In this document: one piece after another, positions 15,001-20,920 of the stretch
Layout of the letters: every line of letters begins with the position of its first letter
Numbering within the stretch: position 1 is the first letter of the stretch
Notes under the pieces: model-generated
Seen by the model: only the letters and a program-made list of their open reading frames with translations
What the model was told of the DNA's origin: nothing
Database searches by the model: none
Position numbers and translations under genes: made by a program
Assembly (NCBI RefSeq): GCF_003332275.1
Contig: NZ_QOVA01000010.1
Location: 62,001-126,000 of the forward strand
Origin: Edaphovirga cremea
GTDB lineage: Bacteria; Pseudomonadota; Gammaproteobacteria; Enterobacterales; Enterobacteriaceae
DNA: 64,000 nt
Direction of reading: 5' to 3'

Positions 15001-18000
15001 ACGGTGACAACGGTGTCATTCGCCAGGTTGCTGGTGCCGCTGATTTCCAGCGACTGGCCTTTCTCAACGGCGTTCAGGACGTTATCTACGGCGATATCGC
15101 CGATGGTCAGCGTCGGTGCCACGGTGTTAACCGTGACGTCTTTGGTCGCACTGCCTGCGTTGCCTGCCTTATCGGTAATAGCGACAGAAACCGTGGTGGT
15201 ACCGTCGTTCAGCGCGCTAATCACGCTGGCCGGAACACCCACACTCCAGTTGCCGCTGGTGTCCACGGTGGTGGAATAGTTGTGACCATTGATGGTCAGC
15301 ACCACGCTGTCGCCTGGGACCGCACCGGTGCTGCTGCCGGTCACGATCTGCGCCAGCCCGTGCTCGGTGCTGTTGATGATGTCGTCACCGGCGATGACGT
15401 TGATTGCTACGGTCGGTGCCTGGGTATCCAGCAACGCGTCACGGTTGGCGCTGGCAGGGTTACCCGCTTTATCTACCACGCTGGCGCTGATGGTGTAGTT
15501 GCCATCGGCCAATGCACCCAGATCGCTGCGCGCAATAGTGGCACTCCAGGTGCCGTCTGCACCTGCGGTGGCTTCATAGGTTTTGCCATCCAGGGTGACG
15601 ATGATTCTCTGCCCGACTTCGGCATTACAGGTACCGGTCACTGTCAGATGGGTACCTGCTTCCGCAGCATTGATGATGTTATCACTGGTGATCGGATCGA
15701 TGCTCAGGACTGGCGCAACGCTGTCCACATGCACGTTTTGCGCGGCGCTGGCACTGTTGCCCGCCGCGTTAACCACGCTCACCTGCACGCGGGTGTCGCC
15801 GTCAGTCACATTCATCAGGTCAGCGGACAACACGGTAACGGCCCAGTTGCCGTCCACATCGACGGTGGCATCATAAATCTGTCCGCCGAAGGAGACCTTG
15901 ACGATCTGGCCCGTTTCCACGTTTTGGGTGCTGCCGCTCAGTACCAGATCCTGGCCCTTCTCGACCGCATTGATCACATTGTCAGTGGCCACGGCGTTGA
16001 TGGACACCGCCACGGTGGTGAGATCTACCGTAACCGGATGAGTCATTTCCACCGGATTACCGGCAGAACTCTGCCCGGCCACGGTGATATCCACCGCACC
16101 TGCCGGCCAGTTGGTGACATCGGTAACCGGGACGAGGGTCAGCCAGGTGCCGTCTGGCAGTACGCTGGCGCTGTAGCTCTGGCCGTTGACGCTGATCGTC
16201 AGTTGTGCACCCGGCGTCAGGCCGCTGCTGGTACCGCTGACGATCAGATTTTGCTGGTGTTCAATGGCGTTGATGATGTCATCGCCCGCCACGGTATCGA
16301 TACGCAGACCCGGCAGATCGGCATCGACCGTGATATCACGGCTTCCGTGCCCGGTGTTGCCGTGGCCGTTGGTCACCGACGCGCTGAAGGTCAGCCCGCC
16401 GTCGCCCAGCGCCGTCAGATCCGCTGCCGGAACGGTGACGCTCCAGCTCAGATCGGCGTTCACCTGGGTGGTATAGCTTATGCCGCCCAGATTGAGGGTG
16501 ACGGTGTCGCCCGCCGCCGCCCCGGTCACACGGCCGGAGATCGACTGATTGACGCCCACTTCGGCCAGATTAAGGATGTCATCGCTGGTCACCGCCTGGA
16601 TACTGACCGTCGGGATCGCACTGTCGACCAGCACCTGATGGTCGACGCTGACGCTGTTGCCCAACCCATCCGTCGCCCTGGCCGTCACGGTGTAATGGGC
16701 TTCGCCCAACTGCGCCACATCGGCTGCCGGGACCGTCAGGCTCCACAGACCACCATTGACCTCGGTGGTGTAATTCTTGCCGTTCAGGCTGACGATCACA
16801 ATGGTGCCGTCGGCCAGGTTACTGCCGCCACTCAGCAGCAGATCGCAGCTCTTCTCCACCGCGTTGATCACGTCGTCCTGAGCCAGGGTATCAATACTCA
16901 GTTGCAGTGAAGTGGTGTTAACAGTGATGTCATGGGTGGCGCTGCCGGTGTTGCCCGCCTTGTCGGTCAGGCTGGCCACCAGTGTGACGCTGCCGTTCTC
17001 CAGGCCGTTGATCACGCTGGCCGGTACGCCCACGCTCCAGTTGCCTGCCGCGTTCACCGTGGTGGTGTAGGTCTGGCCCGCCACGGTCAGCGTCAGGATA
17101 TCCCCCGCCGCTGCACCGCTGCTGCTGCCGCTGATCACCTGTGCCTGCATATGTTCGCTGGCGTTGAGCACATTGTCGCCCGCGACCGTATGGATAGTGA
17201 TGGCCGGTACGGTGATATCCACCAGAACAGTGCGTTCGACCCAACTGGGGTTGCCCGCGGCATCACTGACCCTGGCGCTGAGGGTGTTGTTGCCTTCTGT
17301 CAGTCTCGCCACATCGGTGGCTGGTACAGTGGTACTCCAACGGCCATCTGCGTCGACGATCGACGTGTATTGCTGACCGTTGAGGGTCATGGTCACCTGC
17401 TGACCCGCCTCTGCGTCGGTTCGCCCGCTAACAACCAGTGCCTGCCCAGATTCGGCTGCATTGATCATATCGTCTGAGCTAACGGGATCAATGCTTAATA
17501 CCGGCGCATGGGTATCTATGCTCAGCGTATTGGTGCCCGTTATCAGATTGCCAGTAGCATCTCTTCCCGTCACTGTGATGGTGTGTACACCGTCAGCCAA
17601 CTCAGCAGCGTCCATTGCTGTGACAGTGACTTCCCAGGCACCGTTTTCGCCGACCGTTGTCGGATAATCTTTTCCATTCAAGGTTACGGTGATTTCTGTG
17701 CCGGGGTCCAGCGAAGTGGATGAACCGGACACGACAATCGATGTCCTGAGAATGTTGTCATTGGCGGGAGGCTCAACGCTCAGCGTCGCCTGGGCGCTGG
17801 TAATGTTAAGTGTGATATCGCCGGCAGAGGTGACTTTATCTCCGCTGATCTGCACCACAGAATAGGTATGCGAGCCGTCAGTCTGAGCCGGTATTTGCAC
17901 CGTCCAGGTCCCCTCGTTCCCTACCTGAGCACTGGCGATAACAATGCCATTGGCATCTTTGATTTGAATGCTGCTACCTGCCAGCCCGGTTCCGCTGAAG

Positions 18001-18614
18001 GTTGGCTGGGTGTCGTCGGTGATTGCGTTAGCGCTCAACACCCCCCGGCTATCCCCCTGATTATCAATGACCAGAAACGTTGGGTTGGTAATTTCGACAT
18101 CTCTGGTGTTATCAATGACGCGGGTCTCAGTCTCACCTTTACTGCTATGTCCCGCTGCGGCGCCCAGAGCTCCTGCACCAAGAACGCCGGCTGCAAGCAG
18201 ACCCCAGGGAATGTCGCTGGAGGAACCGATCATCAGCGGTTCAAGATTGACCAGAGCAGTTTCTGTTGGATGGAGGATCACCGTTTGTACACCAAGCGTG
18301 GCGCCAGTGTCGGTAAACTCGACGTGGGTCAATGCCTGGCTGGCATCGTCTTGAAAGACCAGTTCTCCGTGACGTTTTTCACTGTCCTCAACGAAGTAAT
18401 CATTGCAGCGGATCACGCTGCCATCTTTCATATAAATCAGCAGGTCATTTCCCGCACGTTCATAACGTGCAACATTTTGTGCAGAAGCATGGACCAGGAT
18501 CACACTAGGTTCATGCAAGGATACCGATAACAGTTTGCTGTCACTGGCAAACGCTGTTTTTACTGCTGTTTTGCGGGAAATAACATCTACTAATTTATTC
18601 ACGTCAAACTCCAT
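1..18614 (-). CDS. bapA: Giant BapA-like Ig-repeat biofilm adhesin (3' end beyond window)
   Basis: This is one open frame of at least 6204 codons from the ATG at 18614 to the left edge; I checked the frame at several points and found no stop. Residues 1-130 resemble the BapA-type prefix domain. A Gly/Ala-rich hydrophobic stretch follows at about residues 137-155. The rest is Ig-like domains of about 95-105 residues, each with a motif of the form LNGxxYT...GxWxVxVP and a GNxxxxT-type strand. They form a six-domain, 1.79-kb repeat present about ten times. BapA of Salmonella is a type I-secreted surface protein used in biofilm formation and is far shorter. There is no cytoplasmic signal peptide; the C-terminal secretion signal must lie left of the window. 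The upstream TolC-like gene ends 73 bp away and fits a shared operon. The start has no clear Shine-Dalgarno sequence but overlaps a tiny upstream reading frame (TAATG). Family assignment is firm; the exact name is by similarity of layout. Confidence 0.9.
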   Translation of the reverse strand, partial: MEFDVNKLVDVISRKTAVKTAFASDSKLLSVSLHEPSVILVHASAQNVARYERAGNDLLIYMKDGSVIRCNDYFVEDSEKRHGELVFQDDASQALTHVEFTDTGATLGVQTVILHPTETALVNLEPLMIGSSSDIPWGLLAAGVLGAGALGAAAGHSSKGETETRVIDNTRDVEITNPTFLVIDNQGDSRGVLSANAITDDTQPTFSGTGLAGSSIQIKDANGIVIASAQVGNEGTWTVQIPAQTDGSHTYSVVQISGDKVTSAGDITLNITSAQATLSVEPPANDNILRTSIVVSGSSTSLDPGTEITVTLNGKDYPTTVGENGAWEVTVTAMDAAELADGVHTITVTGRDATGNLITGTNTLSIDTHAPVLSIDPVSSDDMINAAESGQALVVSGRTDAEAGQQVTMTLNGQQYTSIVDADGRWSTTVPATDVARLTEGNNTLSARVSDAAGNPSWVERTVLVDITVPAITIHTVAGDNVLNASEHMQAQVISGSSSGAAAGDILTLTVAGQTYTTTVNAAGNWSVGVPASVINGLENGSVTLVASLTDKAGNTGSATHDITVNTTSLQLSIDTLAQDDVINAVEKSCDLLLSGGSNLADGTIVIVSLNGKNYTTEVNGGLWSLTVPAADVAQLGEAHYTVTARATDGLGNSVSVDHQVLVDSAIPTVSIQAVTSDDILNLAEVGVNQSISGRVTGAAAGDTVTLNLGGISYTTQVNADLSWSVTVPAADLTALGDGGLTFSASVTNGHGNTGHGSRDITVDADLPGLRIDTVAGDDIINAIEHQQNLIVSGTSSGLTPGAQLTISVNGQSYSASVLPDGTWLTLVPVTDVTNWPAGAVDITVAGQSSAGNPVEMTHPVTVDLTTVAVSINAVATDNVINAVEKGQDLVLSGSTQNVETGQIVKVSFGGQIYDATVDVDGNWAVTVLSADLMNVTDGDTRVQVSVVNAAGNSASAAQNVHVDSVAPVLSIDPITSDNIINAAEAGTHLTVTGTCNAEVGQRIIVTLDGKTYEATAGADGTWSATIARSDLGALADGNYTISASVVDKAGNPASANRDALLDTQAPTVAINVIAGDDIINSTEHGLAQIVTGSSTGAVPGDSVVLTINGHNYSTTVDTSGNWSVGVPASVISALNDGTTTVSVAITDKAGNAGSATKDVTVNTVAPTLTIGDIAVDNVLNAVEKGQSLEISGTSNLANDTVVTVNLNGINYTATVSGGAWSVEVPVADLAKLGEANYTVTASATNGIGNSISDTHNLLVDTALPSVIFNPITSDDVLSMAEISSDYTLTGRVTGAASGDTVTINLGGKSYSATVQADLSWSVSVPSADLIALGNGALSVTASVTNVHGNTGTGSRDFMVDADLPGLRVATVAGDDIINAIEHNQSVNISGTSSGLTLGAQLTISVNGQSYSASVLPDGTWLTSVPAADVTQWPAGPVNITVAGQSSAGNPVEIGHTVAVDLTTVAVSINTVAGDNVLNAAEKGHDLVLSGSTQNVEAGQTVKVSFGGHTYDATVDASGNWAVTVPAADMNGVNDGDTNVQVSVVNQAGNSASAAQNVHVDLTAPTLIIDPVAGDNVINAAEAGADLTISGTSNAEAGQTVTINVNGTDYSATVGSNGVWSATVPQSNLAGLTDGPLSVTANVADKAGNSSDASKDVTVDLTAPTVIISTIANDNVINSSEHVLAQIINGTSTGSVGDKVAVTIDGHTYTTTLDASGNWSVGVPASVISALNDGTTTVSATITDTAGNVGNATKNITVNTVAPTLTIDTLAGDDVLNATEKGSPLEICGTTNLADNTTVIVNLNGKNYTTTANDGEWSISVSVEDLATLGAASYTVTASATDSVGNSVSANHGFLVDGLLPGIIINPITSDNILNLAELSAGQTLGGKVIAAAEGDTVTFNLGGKTYTTTVQSDLTWSVSVPSADLIALGNGALSVTASVTNVHGNTGTGSRDFMVDANLPGLRVATVAGDDVVNAIEHNQSVNISGTSSGLTPGAQLTISVNGETYHASVLPDGSWLTNVPAADVTHWPAGPVNITVAGQSTAGNPVEIGHTVAVDLSSVAVSINTVADDNVLNAAEKGQDLVLSGSSQNVEAGQVVKVSFAGHSYDATVNASGNWTVTVPAADMANVKDGDTNVQVSVANQAGNSASAAQNVHVDITAPTLSIDPIAGDNVINAAEAGADLNITGTSNVEAGQSVTVNVNGTDYSATVGTDGTWSVTVPAADMAALTDGNITVTAGVNDKAGNPASADKGVLVDLIAPTVTINTIAGDDIINSSELLQAQIVTGSSSGAVAGDSVVLTIDGHTYTTTVDASGNWSVGVTASVIGALNDGTSTVSVTLTDKAGNAGSATKDVTVNTVTPTLTIGDIAVDNVLNAIEKGQPLSISGTTNLANDTAVTVNLNGINYTATVNDGAWSVEVPVADLATLGEANYTVTASATNGIGNSISDTHNLLVDTALPSTIINPVTSDNVLNLAEISSGQTLSGKVAGAAAGDTVTVLLGGKAYTTTVLGDLTWSIPVSAADLTALGNGALSVTASVTNVHGNTGGGSRDFMVDANLPGLRVATVAGDDIINAIEHNQSVMIGGSSSGMAPGTALIISVNGQTYNASVLADGTWLTSVPAADVSHWPAGPVNITVAGQSSVGNPVEIGHTVAVDLSSVAVSINTVASDNVLNAAEKGQDLVLSGSSQNVEAGQVVKVSFAAHSYDATVDASGNWTVTVPAADMANVKDGDTHVQVSVVNQAGNSASAAQNVHVDITAPTLSIELIASDNMINAAEAGADLTITGTSNAETGQTVTVNVNGTDYSATVGSDGTWSATVPAADMAALTDGDITVTASVSDKAGNLTSADKGVLVDLTAPTMTINTIASDNVINLSEHAQAQIVSGTSTGAVGDKVAVTIDGHTYLTTVDASGNWSVGVPANAIAALIDGTVTVGVSITDVAGNTGSISKNITVDTGLPGLSFRPIAVDNVLNAVEKGEPLVISGDSSHLSNGSTVTVNLNGKNYTSTVDADGSWSVSVPVLDLNKLGQADYTVTVSGTSDIGNSVSRTANLLVDTALPTVAINPITSDDLLNLAEVSSGQTLTGSVNGAAAGDTVTLNLGGKEFTTTVQSDLTWSISVTSAELQALGNGALSVTASVTNTHGNTGTGSRDFMVDANLPGLRVATVAGDDIINAIEHDQSVNIGGTSSGMTPGAALVVTVNGQTYNASVLADGSWLTNVPAADVTHWPAGPVNITVTGQSTAGNPVEIGHTVAVDLTTVAVSINTVAGDNVLNAAEKGQDLVLSGSSQNVEAGQVVKVSFAGHSYNASVDASGNWTVTVPAANMGGVNDGDTNVQVSVINQAGNSASAAQNVHVDITAPTLTIDAITHDNIINAAEAGDDLVISGTSSAQVGQTVTLNFNGTDYSATVGSNGTWSVNVPSADLSTLTEGTHIVSASVSDKAGNPASTDKSVLVDLTAPTVTIDLIAGDDILNSSELLQAQIVTGTSSGAVGDSVVLTIDGHSYTTTLDASGNWSVGVPASVISALTDGTSTVSVTITDKAGNAGSATKDVTVNTVAPTLTIGDIAVDNVLNAIEKGQPLAISGTSNSNLADDTVVTVNLNGINYTATVSGGAWSVNVPVADLATLGEASYTVTASATNGIGNNINAIHNLLVDTALPSVIFNPITSDNILNLAEVSSGQTLTGRVTGAASGDTVTLNLGGKSYSATVQADLSWSIPVSATDLTALGNGALSVTASVTNVHGNTGTGSRDFMVDADLPGLRVATVAGDDIINAIEHNQSVNISGTSSGMTPGAALVVTVNGQTYNASVLADGTWLTSVPAADVINWPAGPVNITVAGQSTAGNPVEIGHTVAVDLSSVAVSINTVAGDNVLNAAEKGQDLVLSGSTQNVEAGQTVKVSFGGHTYDATVDASGNWTVTVPAADMATVNDGDTHVRVSVVNQAGNSASAAQNVHVDLTAPTLIIDPIAGDNIINAAEAGAAVTVSGSSNAEAGQNVTVNVNGVEYTANVGTDGKWSVDIAAGGLTDGVASVTASVSDKAGNPASADKSVLVDLSAPTVTIDLIAGDDILNSSELLQAQIVTGSSSGAVGDSVVLTIDGHSYTTTLDASGNWSVGVPASVISSLTEGTSTVSVTITDKAGNAGSATKDITVSTAVPSLTIGDIAVDNVLNAIEKGQPLAISGTSNLANDTVVTVNLNGINYTTTVSGGAWSVEVPVADLATLGEASYTVTASATNGIGNNINVTHNLLVDTALPSVIFNPITSDNILNLAEVSSGQILTGRVTGAASGDTVTLNLGGKSYSATVQADLSWSIPVSATDLTALGNGALSIIGSVTNVHGNTGTGSRDFMVDADLPGLRVATVAGDDIINAIEHNQSVNISGTSSGMTPGAALLVTVNGQTYNASVLADGTWLTSVPAADVTNWPAGPVNITVAGQSTAGNPVEIGHTVTVDLTTVAVSINTVAGDNVLNAAEKGQDLVLSGSSQNVEAGQTVKVSFGGHTYDTTVDASGNWAVTVPAADMNGVNDGDTHVQVSVVNQAGNSASAAQNVHVDLTAPTLIIDPIAGDNIINAAEAGAAVTVSGSSNAEAGQNVTVNVNGVEYTASVGTDGKWSVDVAAGGLTDGVTSVTASVSDKAGNPASADKSVLVDLSAPVITINPVAGDDVINSSEHAQAQIINGTSTGAATGDLVTVTINDQPYTTTVDASGNWSVGVPSAIINGLADNTYTITATIADKAGNVGTGTRDVTVNTVSPTLTINQIAGDDVLNDGEKAAMMPITGSSTGLAADTLVVVSLNGVNYSTRVDASGNWTVNVPVNDLLNLTNAFYQVTVSATDANGNSNSETRTLTVDTLLPAVVINPVTSDDILNLAEISVDQTISGHVTNALPGAEVNVTLGGNTYTTLVQSDLTWSLNVPSADMIAMGDGALAVTASVTNNLGNTGTNVRDISIDANSPGLRIATVAGDDIINVIEHNQNLNITGTSTGMAPGVQLTISVNGQTYNASVLADGSWLTSVPAVDVASWPAGAVNITVAGSSTTGNPVQIGHTVTVDLTTVAVSINTVAGDNVLNAAEKGQELVLSGSTQNVEADQVVKVSFAGHTYDASVDASGNWSVTVPSADMNGVNNGDTHVQVSVVNQAGNSASAAQNVHVDLTAPSLIIDPVTSDNMINASEAGAALTVSGSSNAEAGQSVTVNVNGDNYTTTVGTDGKWSVEVTPNGLTDGTINVTASVSDKAGNPTSTTKAVAVDLTAPTVSINTIAGDNIINLLEHGQAQIVSGGSTGAAVGDRVTVSLGGNSYTTVLDASGNWSVGVPANVIGTLTDGPVAINVTITDAAGNVGSGSKTITVDTGLPGVSFNPIAVDNVLNAIEKGQPLILSGGSSQLSDGSIVSINLNGVNYTTAVDASGHWSVNVPVADLAKLGEANYTVTVSGTSDIGNSVSNTANLLVDTKLPSVTFDPVTSDNVLNLAEISSGQTLSGKVTGAAAGDMVTVLLGGKAYTTTVLADLTWTVPVSSNDLTALGNGAITVSASVTNTHGNTGTGSRDFAVDANLPGLRVGIVAGDDIVNAIEHNQSVNISGTSIGMTPGAALIVTVNGQTYNASVLADGTWLTSVPAVDVASWPTGAVNITVAGSSATGNPVQIGHTVTVDLTTVAVSINTVAGDNVMNAAEKGQDLVLSGSTQNVEADQVVKVSFGGHTYDAIVDASGNWTVTVPAADMNGVNNGDTDVQVSVVNQAGNSASAAQNVHVDLTAPSLTIDPVTSDNVINSSEAGAALTVSGSSNAEAGQSVNVNVNGDNYTTTVGTDGKWSVEVTPNGLTDGTINVTASVSDKAGNPTSTTKAVAVDLTVPTVSINTIAGDNIINLLEHGQAQIVSGGSTGAAVGDKVTVSLGGNSYTTVLDASGNWSVGVPANVIGTLIDGTVAINVTITDAAGNVGSGSKTITVDTGLPGVSFNPIAVDNVLNAIEKGQPLILSGGSSQLANGSTLTVALNGVSYITSVDASGHWSVNVPVVDLAKLGEANYSITASGTSAVGNSVSNTANLLVDTKLPSVNIDPLTSDDVLNIAEVNAGQTLSGTVTGAAAGDTVTVVLGGQIYTTSVQGDLTWAIPVTSTDLTALGNGAITVSASVTNTHGNTGTGNRDFAIDASLPGLRVGIVAGDDIVNAIEHSESVIISGTSSGMTPGAALVVTVNGKTYNASVLADGSWLTNVSAADVSTWP
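79..17970 (-). repeat. Higher-order tandem repeat: ~10 copies of a six-Ig-domain unit (~1.79 kb)
   Basis: A diagnostic stretch in one domain type (sense peptide PGAALVVTVNGQTYNA or variants) recurs at about 79, 1873, 3661, 5449, 7228, 9022, 10816, 12607, 14395 and 16186. The spacings are 1779-1794 bp. Between anchors there are six Ig-like domains of 283-318 bp. Units 1 and 2 (about 640-1860 versus 2430-3650) and units 3 and 4 (about 4620-5960 versus 6410-7740) are nearly identical, while the units next to the N terminus have drifted most. This pattern implies recent segmental duplication within the gene. Confidence 0.88.
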
Positions 18615-18646
18615 TAATTATTTTTTGTAACCGGTAGACTTTCCAT
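18614..18646 (-). CDS. Possible 10-residue leader ORF overlapping the adhesin start
   Basis: ATG at 18646-18644 reads MESLPVTKNN and its TAA stop shares one base with the adhesin ATG (TAATG). AAGGA lies just upstream, though closer than ideal. The adhesin itself has only an A-rich, non-Shine-Dalgarno leader, so translational coupling through this ORF is possible. A second short frame, MNGSKEHGKSTGYKK at 18665-18618, ends six bases upstream of the same ATG in the adhesin frame. Neither is proven to be translated. Confidence 0.3.
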   Translation of the reverse strand: MESLPVTKNN

Positions 18647-18687
18647 GTTCCTTGCTACCGTTCATTTATTTTCAACTTCTCGAGTCA

Positions 18688-20046
18688 TTAATTACTGTTC
18701 AATTCTGGTAAACGCTGTTGATCACCAAGTGCAATCCCGGCTAATGGCATAAGATTATTTACCGCTGAGGCGTAATTGATGGCTGCAACCCACCCATCAA
18801 AATTTGCGGCAATTCTCGAATACTCAGCCTGGAATACCTCCTGTTCAACGCTTAATAAATCATTCAGGCTGCGCGTACTGAGCTTATATTCATTTTTGTA
18901 AACATCCCGGGTATTGCGCGCACTCAGATACTGTTGCAGGCTGGCCTCCTCACGGCCACGGGCACCATTCCAATTTGCAAAAGCGACTGAGGCTTTCTGC
19001 AAAACATCCAATTTGGATTGGTCGATGGCAGAGGTAGACATTTTTCTCGCCCCTTCAGCCTGCGCGATACGCGAAGAGACCGCCCCCCCTTGATATACCG
19101 GTGCCTGTACATTCAGTTGTAATTGGTTATTCCAATAATCATTGTTATTGTTTTCATAACGGGTTCGGTTGCCCTGCAAACTGATGGTGGGCCAATGCTG
19201 AGACTTCGCCTTATCCACGGCATATGAGGCAGCCTGCTGTTGAGACTCCGCCATTAATACGGTAGGGATTTGCGAATAATCGATGTGGTCAAGCGCAACG
19301 GGCTGTTGCGCCAATGAGTCTGGCAGACTCTGATAATGTGCCGCCTGCACCCCTGTCAACACCGCCAACTGAGACTTGGCCGTTTGCAGTTGAGCCTGGT
19401 AATCCTGCTGCGTTGAACGCATGCTGGCAATACGGGTTTCGGCCTGTAACACATCAGAACGGGTGCTTAAACCGGCATCCGCACGCAATTTCGCCATGTC
19501 TCGTACGCTGGTCAGTGACGCGATGTTTTCCCGCGCAGCCTTGACCAACTCCTCATAGCGTTTGACTTGAACATAGGTGGCGGCTGTCTGCTCTGCCACC
19601 TCGGTCATTGTGGCCATCAATTTATAGCGATAGCTTTCACTGGTAGCCTCTTGCTGCCTGATGTTATTGGTGGTTTTTCCGAAGTCATAAACCAGTTGCG
19701 TCAATGAAATCCCATATGAGGCCGAGTTGTTCAGGCTATTGCCGATATCGTTCTGGGTAGAACTGCCGGTATTGCCGCTGAGGCCAATTTGTGGATACCA
19801 CGCACTTTGCGCTTCGCGGATCTGTGCATCACCAATTCCCATCTGTGCAGCCTGCTGTGAAATGCTGGGGCTACGCCCGAATGCGTAAGAGAGGCTTTCT
19901 TTCAGCGTTAAACTCGCTAATTCGTTGACTTTGGGCGCCTTGGCCCATTGCGGCAGTGGAGCCGAATATAAAGAGGGAATAACCAGTAACAAACACAAGA
20001 AACAAAATTTACATTTACGAAGCCATATTAATGATATTAACAACAT
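18688..20046 (-). CDS. TolC-family outer-membrane efflux/secretion channel
   Basis: The 452-residue protein has a short charged N terminus and a hydrophobic signal peptide (core around residues 13-27, ending near YSA). It then shows the TolC/OEP pattern: two halves rich in long Gln/Ala coiled-coil helices (LTLKESLSYAFGRSP near residue 46, TRSDVLQAETRIAS near 195, LSTRSLNDLLSVEQEVFQAEYS near 385), with Leu-Tyr-Asp-Gly-like strands such as LTQLVYDFGKT between. It ends 73 bp before the giant adhesin on the same strand. By analogy with the Salmonella bap locus, it most likely forms the outer-membrane part of the type I exporter for that adhesin. The inner-membrane ABC protein and membrane-fusion protein are not in the window. 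The only methionine start is at 20046; GGGAG sits 13 bases upstream, a long but usable spacing. Confidence 0.88.
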   Translation of the reverse strand: MLLISLIWLRKCKFCFLCLLLVIPSLYSAPLPQWAKAPKVNELASLTLKESLSYAFGRSPSISQQAAQMGIGDAQIREAQSAWYPQIGLSGNTGSSTQNDIGNSLNNSASYGISLTQLVYDFGKTTNNIRQQEATSESYRYKLMATMTEVAEQTAATYVQVKRYEELVKAARENIASLTSVRDMAKLRADAGLSTRSDVLQAETRIASMRSTQQDYQAQLQTAKSQLAVLTGVQAAHYQSLPDSLAQQPVALDHIDYSQIPTVLMAESQQQAASYAVDKAKSQHWPTISLQGNRTRYENNNNDYWNNQLQLNVQAPVYQGGAVSSRIAQAEGARKMSTSAIDQSKLDVLQKASVAFANWNGARGREEASLQQYLSARNTRDVYKNEYKLSTRSLNDLLSVEQEVFQAEYSRIAANFDGWVAAINYASAVNNLMPLAGIALGDQQRLPELNSN

Positions 20047-20480
20047 CCTTTTTTTAACTCTCCCTTTTCATAAAAAACTACTTAAACAAATAACTTGCTA
20101 TGTCATGATTCACATCAGTACATATAAAATTGATGTCCTCCCCCTAACACCTATGCATACGGAATATACTCAGGCAATTTGAAGGCAATTCCTAGACCAA
20201 TATAAAATAAAAAAATCACCCTTAGCCTTGCCCCTTTTTTGATTGATTAAACTGAGAAATTGAATTTTTTTAGTTTTTAATCCTAAAAAAAAGCATGAAA
20301 AAGATAAAAATGATAAAAAATGACAAAAACAAGCCTTTAGATTTAAAATCCGAATAATTTATATATTCGATATAAAATACCAAAAATACACAAATTATTA
20401 GATTAAAAAAACAAATTGAAAATTTCGGACTAGGATTTTTCTATAAGAAAAAACCTAACCGTATGTTTTGAGCAAATTTT
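20047..20480. promoter_or_regulatory. Strongly AT-rich leader upstream of the tolC-adhesin genes
   Basis: The stretch from about 20047 to 20480 is visibly A/T-dominated, with many A and T tracts (around 20210-20300 and 20400-20450), unlike the GC-rich adhesin it precedes. Such leaders are typical targets of H-NS-like silencing in enterobacteria; that role is inference. I cannot point to a single convincing -10/-35 pair. From 20480 to 20800 I see no gene I can support. Confidence 0.4.
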
Positions 20481-20802
20481 TATACACAATTTATCAGCCA
20501 CATTGATAACAATTGCGTTTTTGCTGTTTCTGGAGTGTAAGGTGTGCAATTACTCTGAAACGCGATGCCCCTTCGCCAAGATGATCATCTGCGGACAACC
20601 AGCCCTGCAAACGCGTATTGGCACAATGTTTGTGCTCACATACGGTTAAAATTTGCCACAAACTTCTGGATCTGTTCAACACATCAAGATCACCTGTTTT
20701 GCTACCAATAACTGGGGGGAAGTTATCGGCTATGCCAAAATTAGGATTTTATTGCATAGAGAATCAGTCAAGGTAAGCCGTAAGTAATCAAGAATCACCT
20801 AC

Positions 20803-20853
20803 CATATCAATGGAAGGAGGCTTTTTGATATGTGCAGAAACATAACGTTGTGA
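20803..20853 (+). other. Inverted repeat with strong SD and 7-codon ORF
   Basis: CATATCAA at 20803-20810 is exactly complementary to TTGATATG at 20825-20832. The loop contains GGAGG, and the second arm contains an ATG that opens a seven-residue frame (MCRNITL) ending at 20853. It could be a chance match or a leader peptide. No downstream plus-strand gene is present to be controlled. Confidence 0.15.
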
Positions 20854-20892
20854 GCGATCCGATAACCGCAGTTTTAACGGTATCGGATACGC
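20854..20892. terminator. Hairpin downstream of the MmgE/PrpD gene
   Basis: GCGATCCGATAACCG (20854-20868) pairs with CGGTATCGGATACGC (20878-20892) apart from two small irregularities. It lies 29 bp past the stop of the minus-strand MmgE/PrpD gene. There is no clear U tract on the minus strand, so terminator function is only probable. Confidence 0.35.
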
Positions 20893-20920
20893 TTTTATGG
20901 CAGGAAAATAGGAGGAATAT

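Noticed and set aside
645..16910. Very long plus-strand frames (up to about 1100 codons) opposite the adhesin
   Set aside because: They are antisense shadows of the repetitive, codon-biased Ig domains. They repeat with the same 1.79-kb period, are rich in His/Asp/Gly and have no recognisable domain.
20494..20682. A 62-residue minus-strand frame in the gap before the MmgE/PrpD gene
   Set aside because: No ribosome site, no recognisable family and unremarkable composition.
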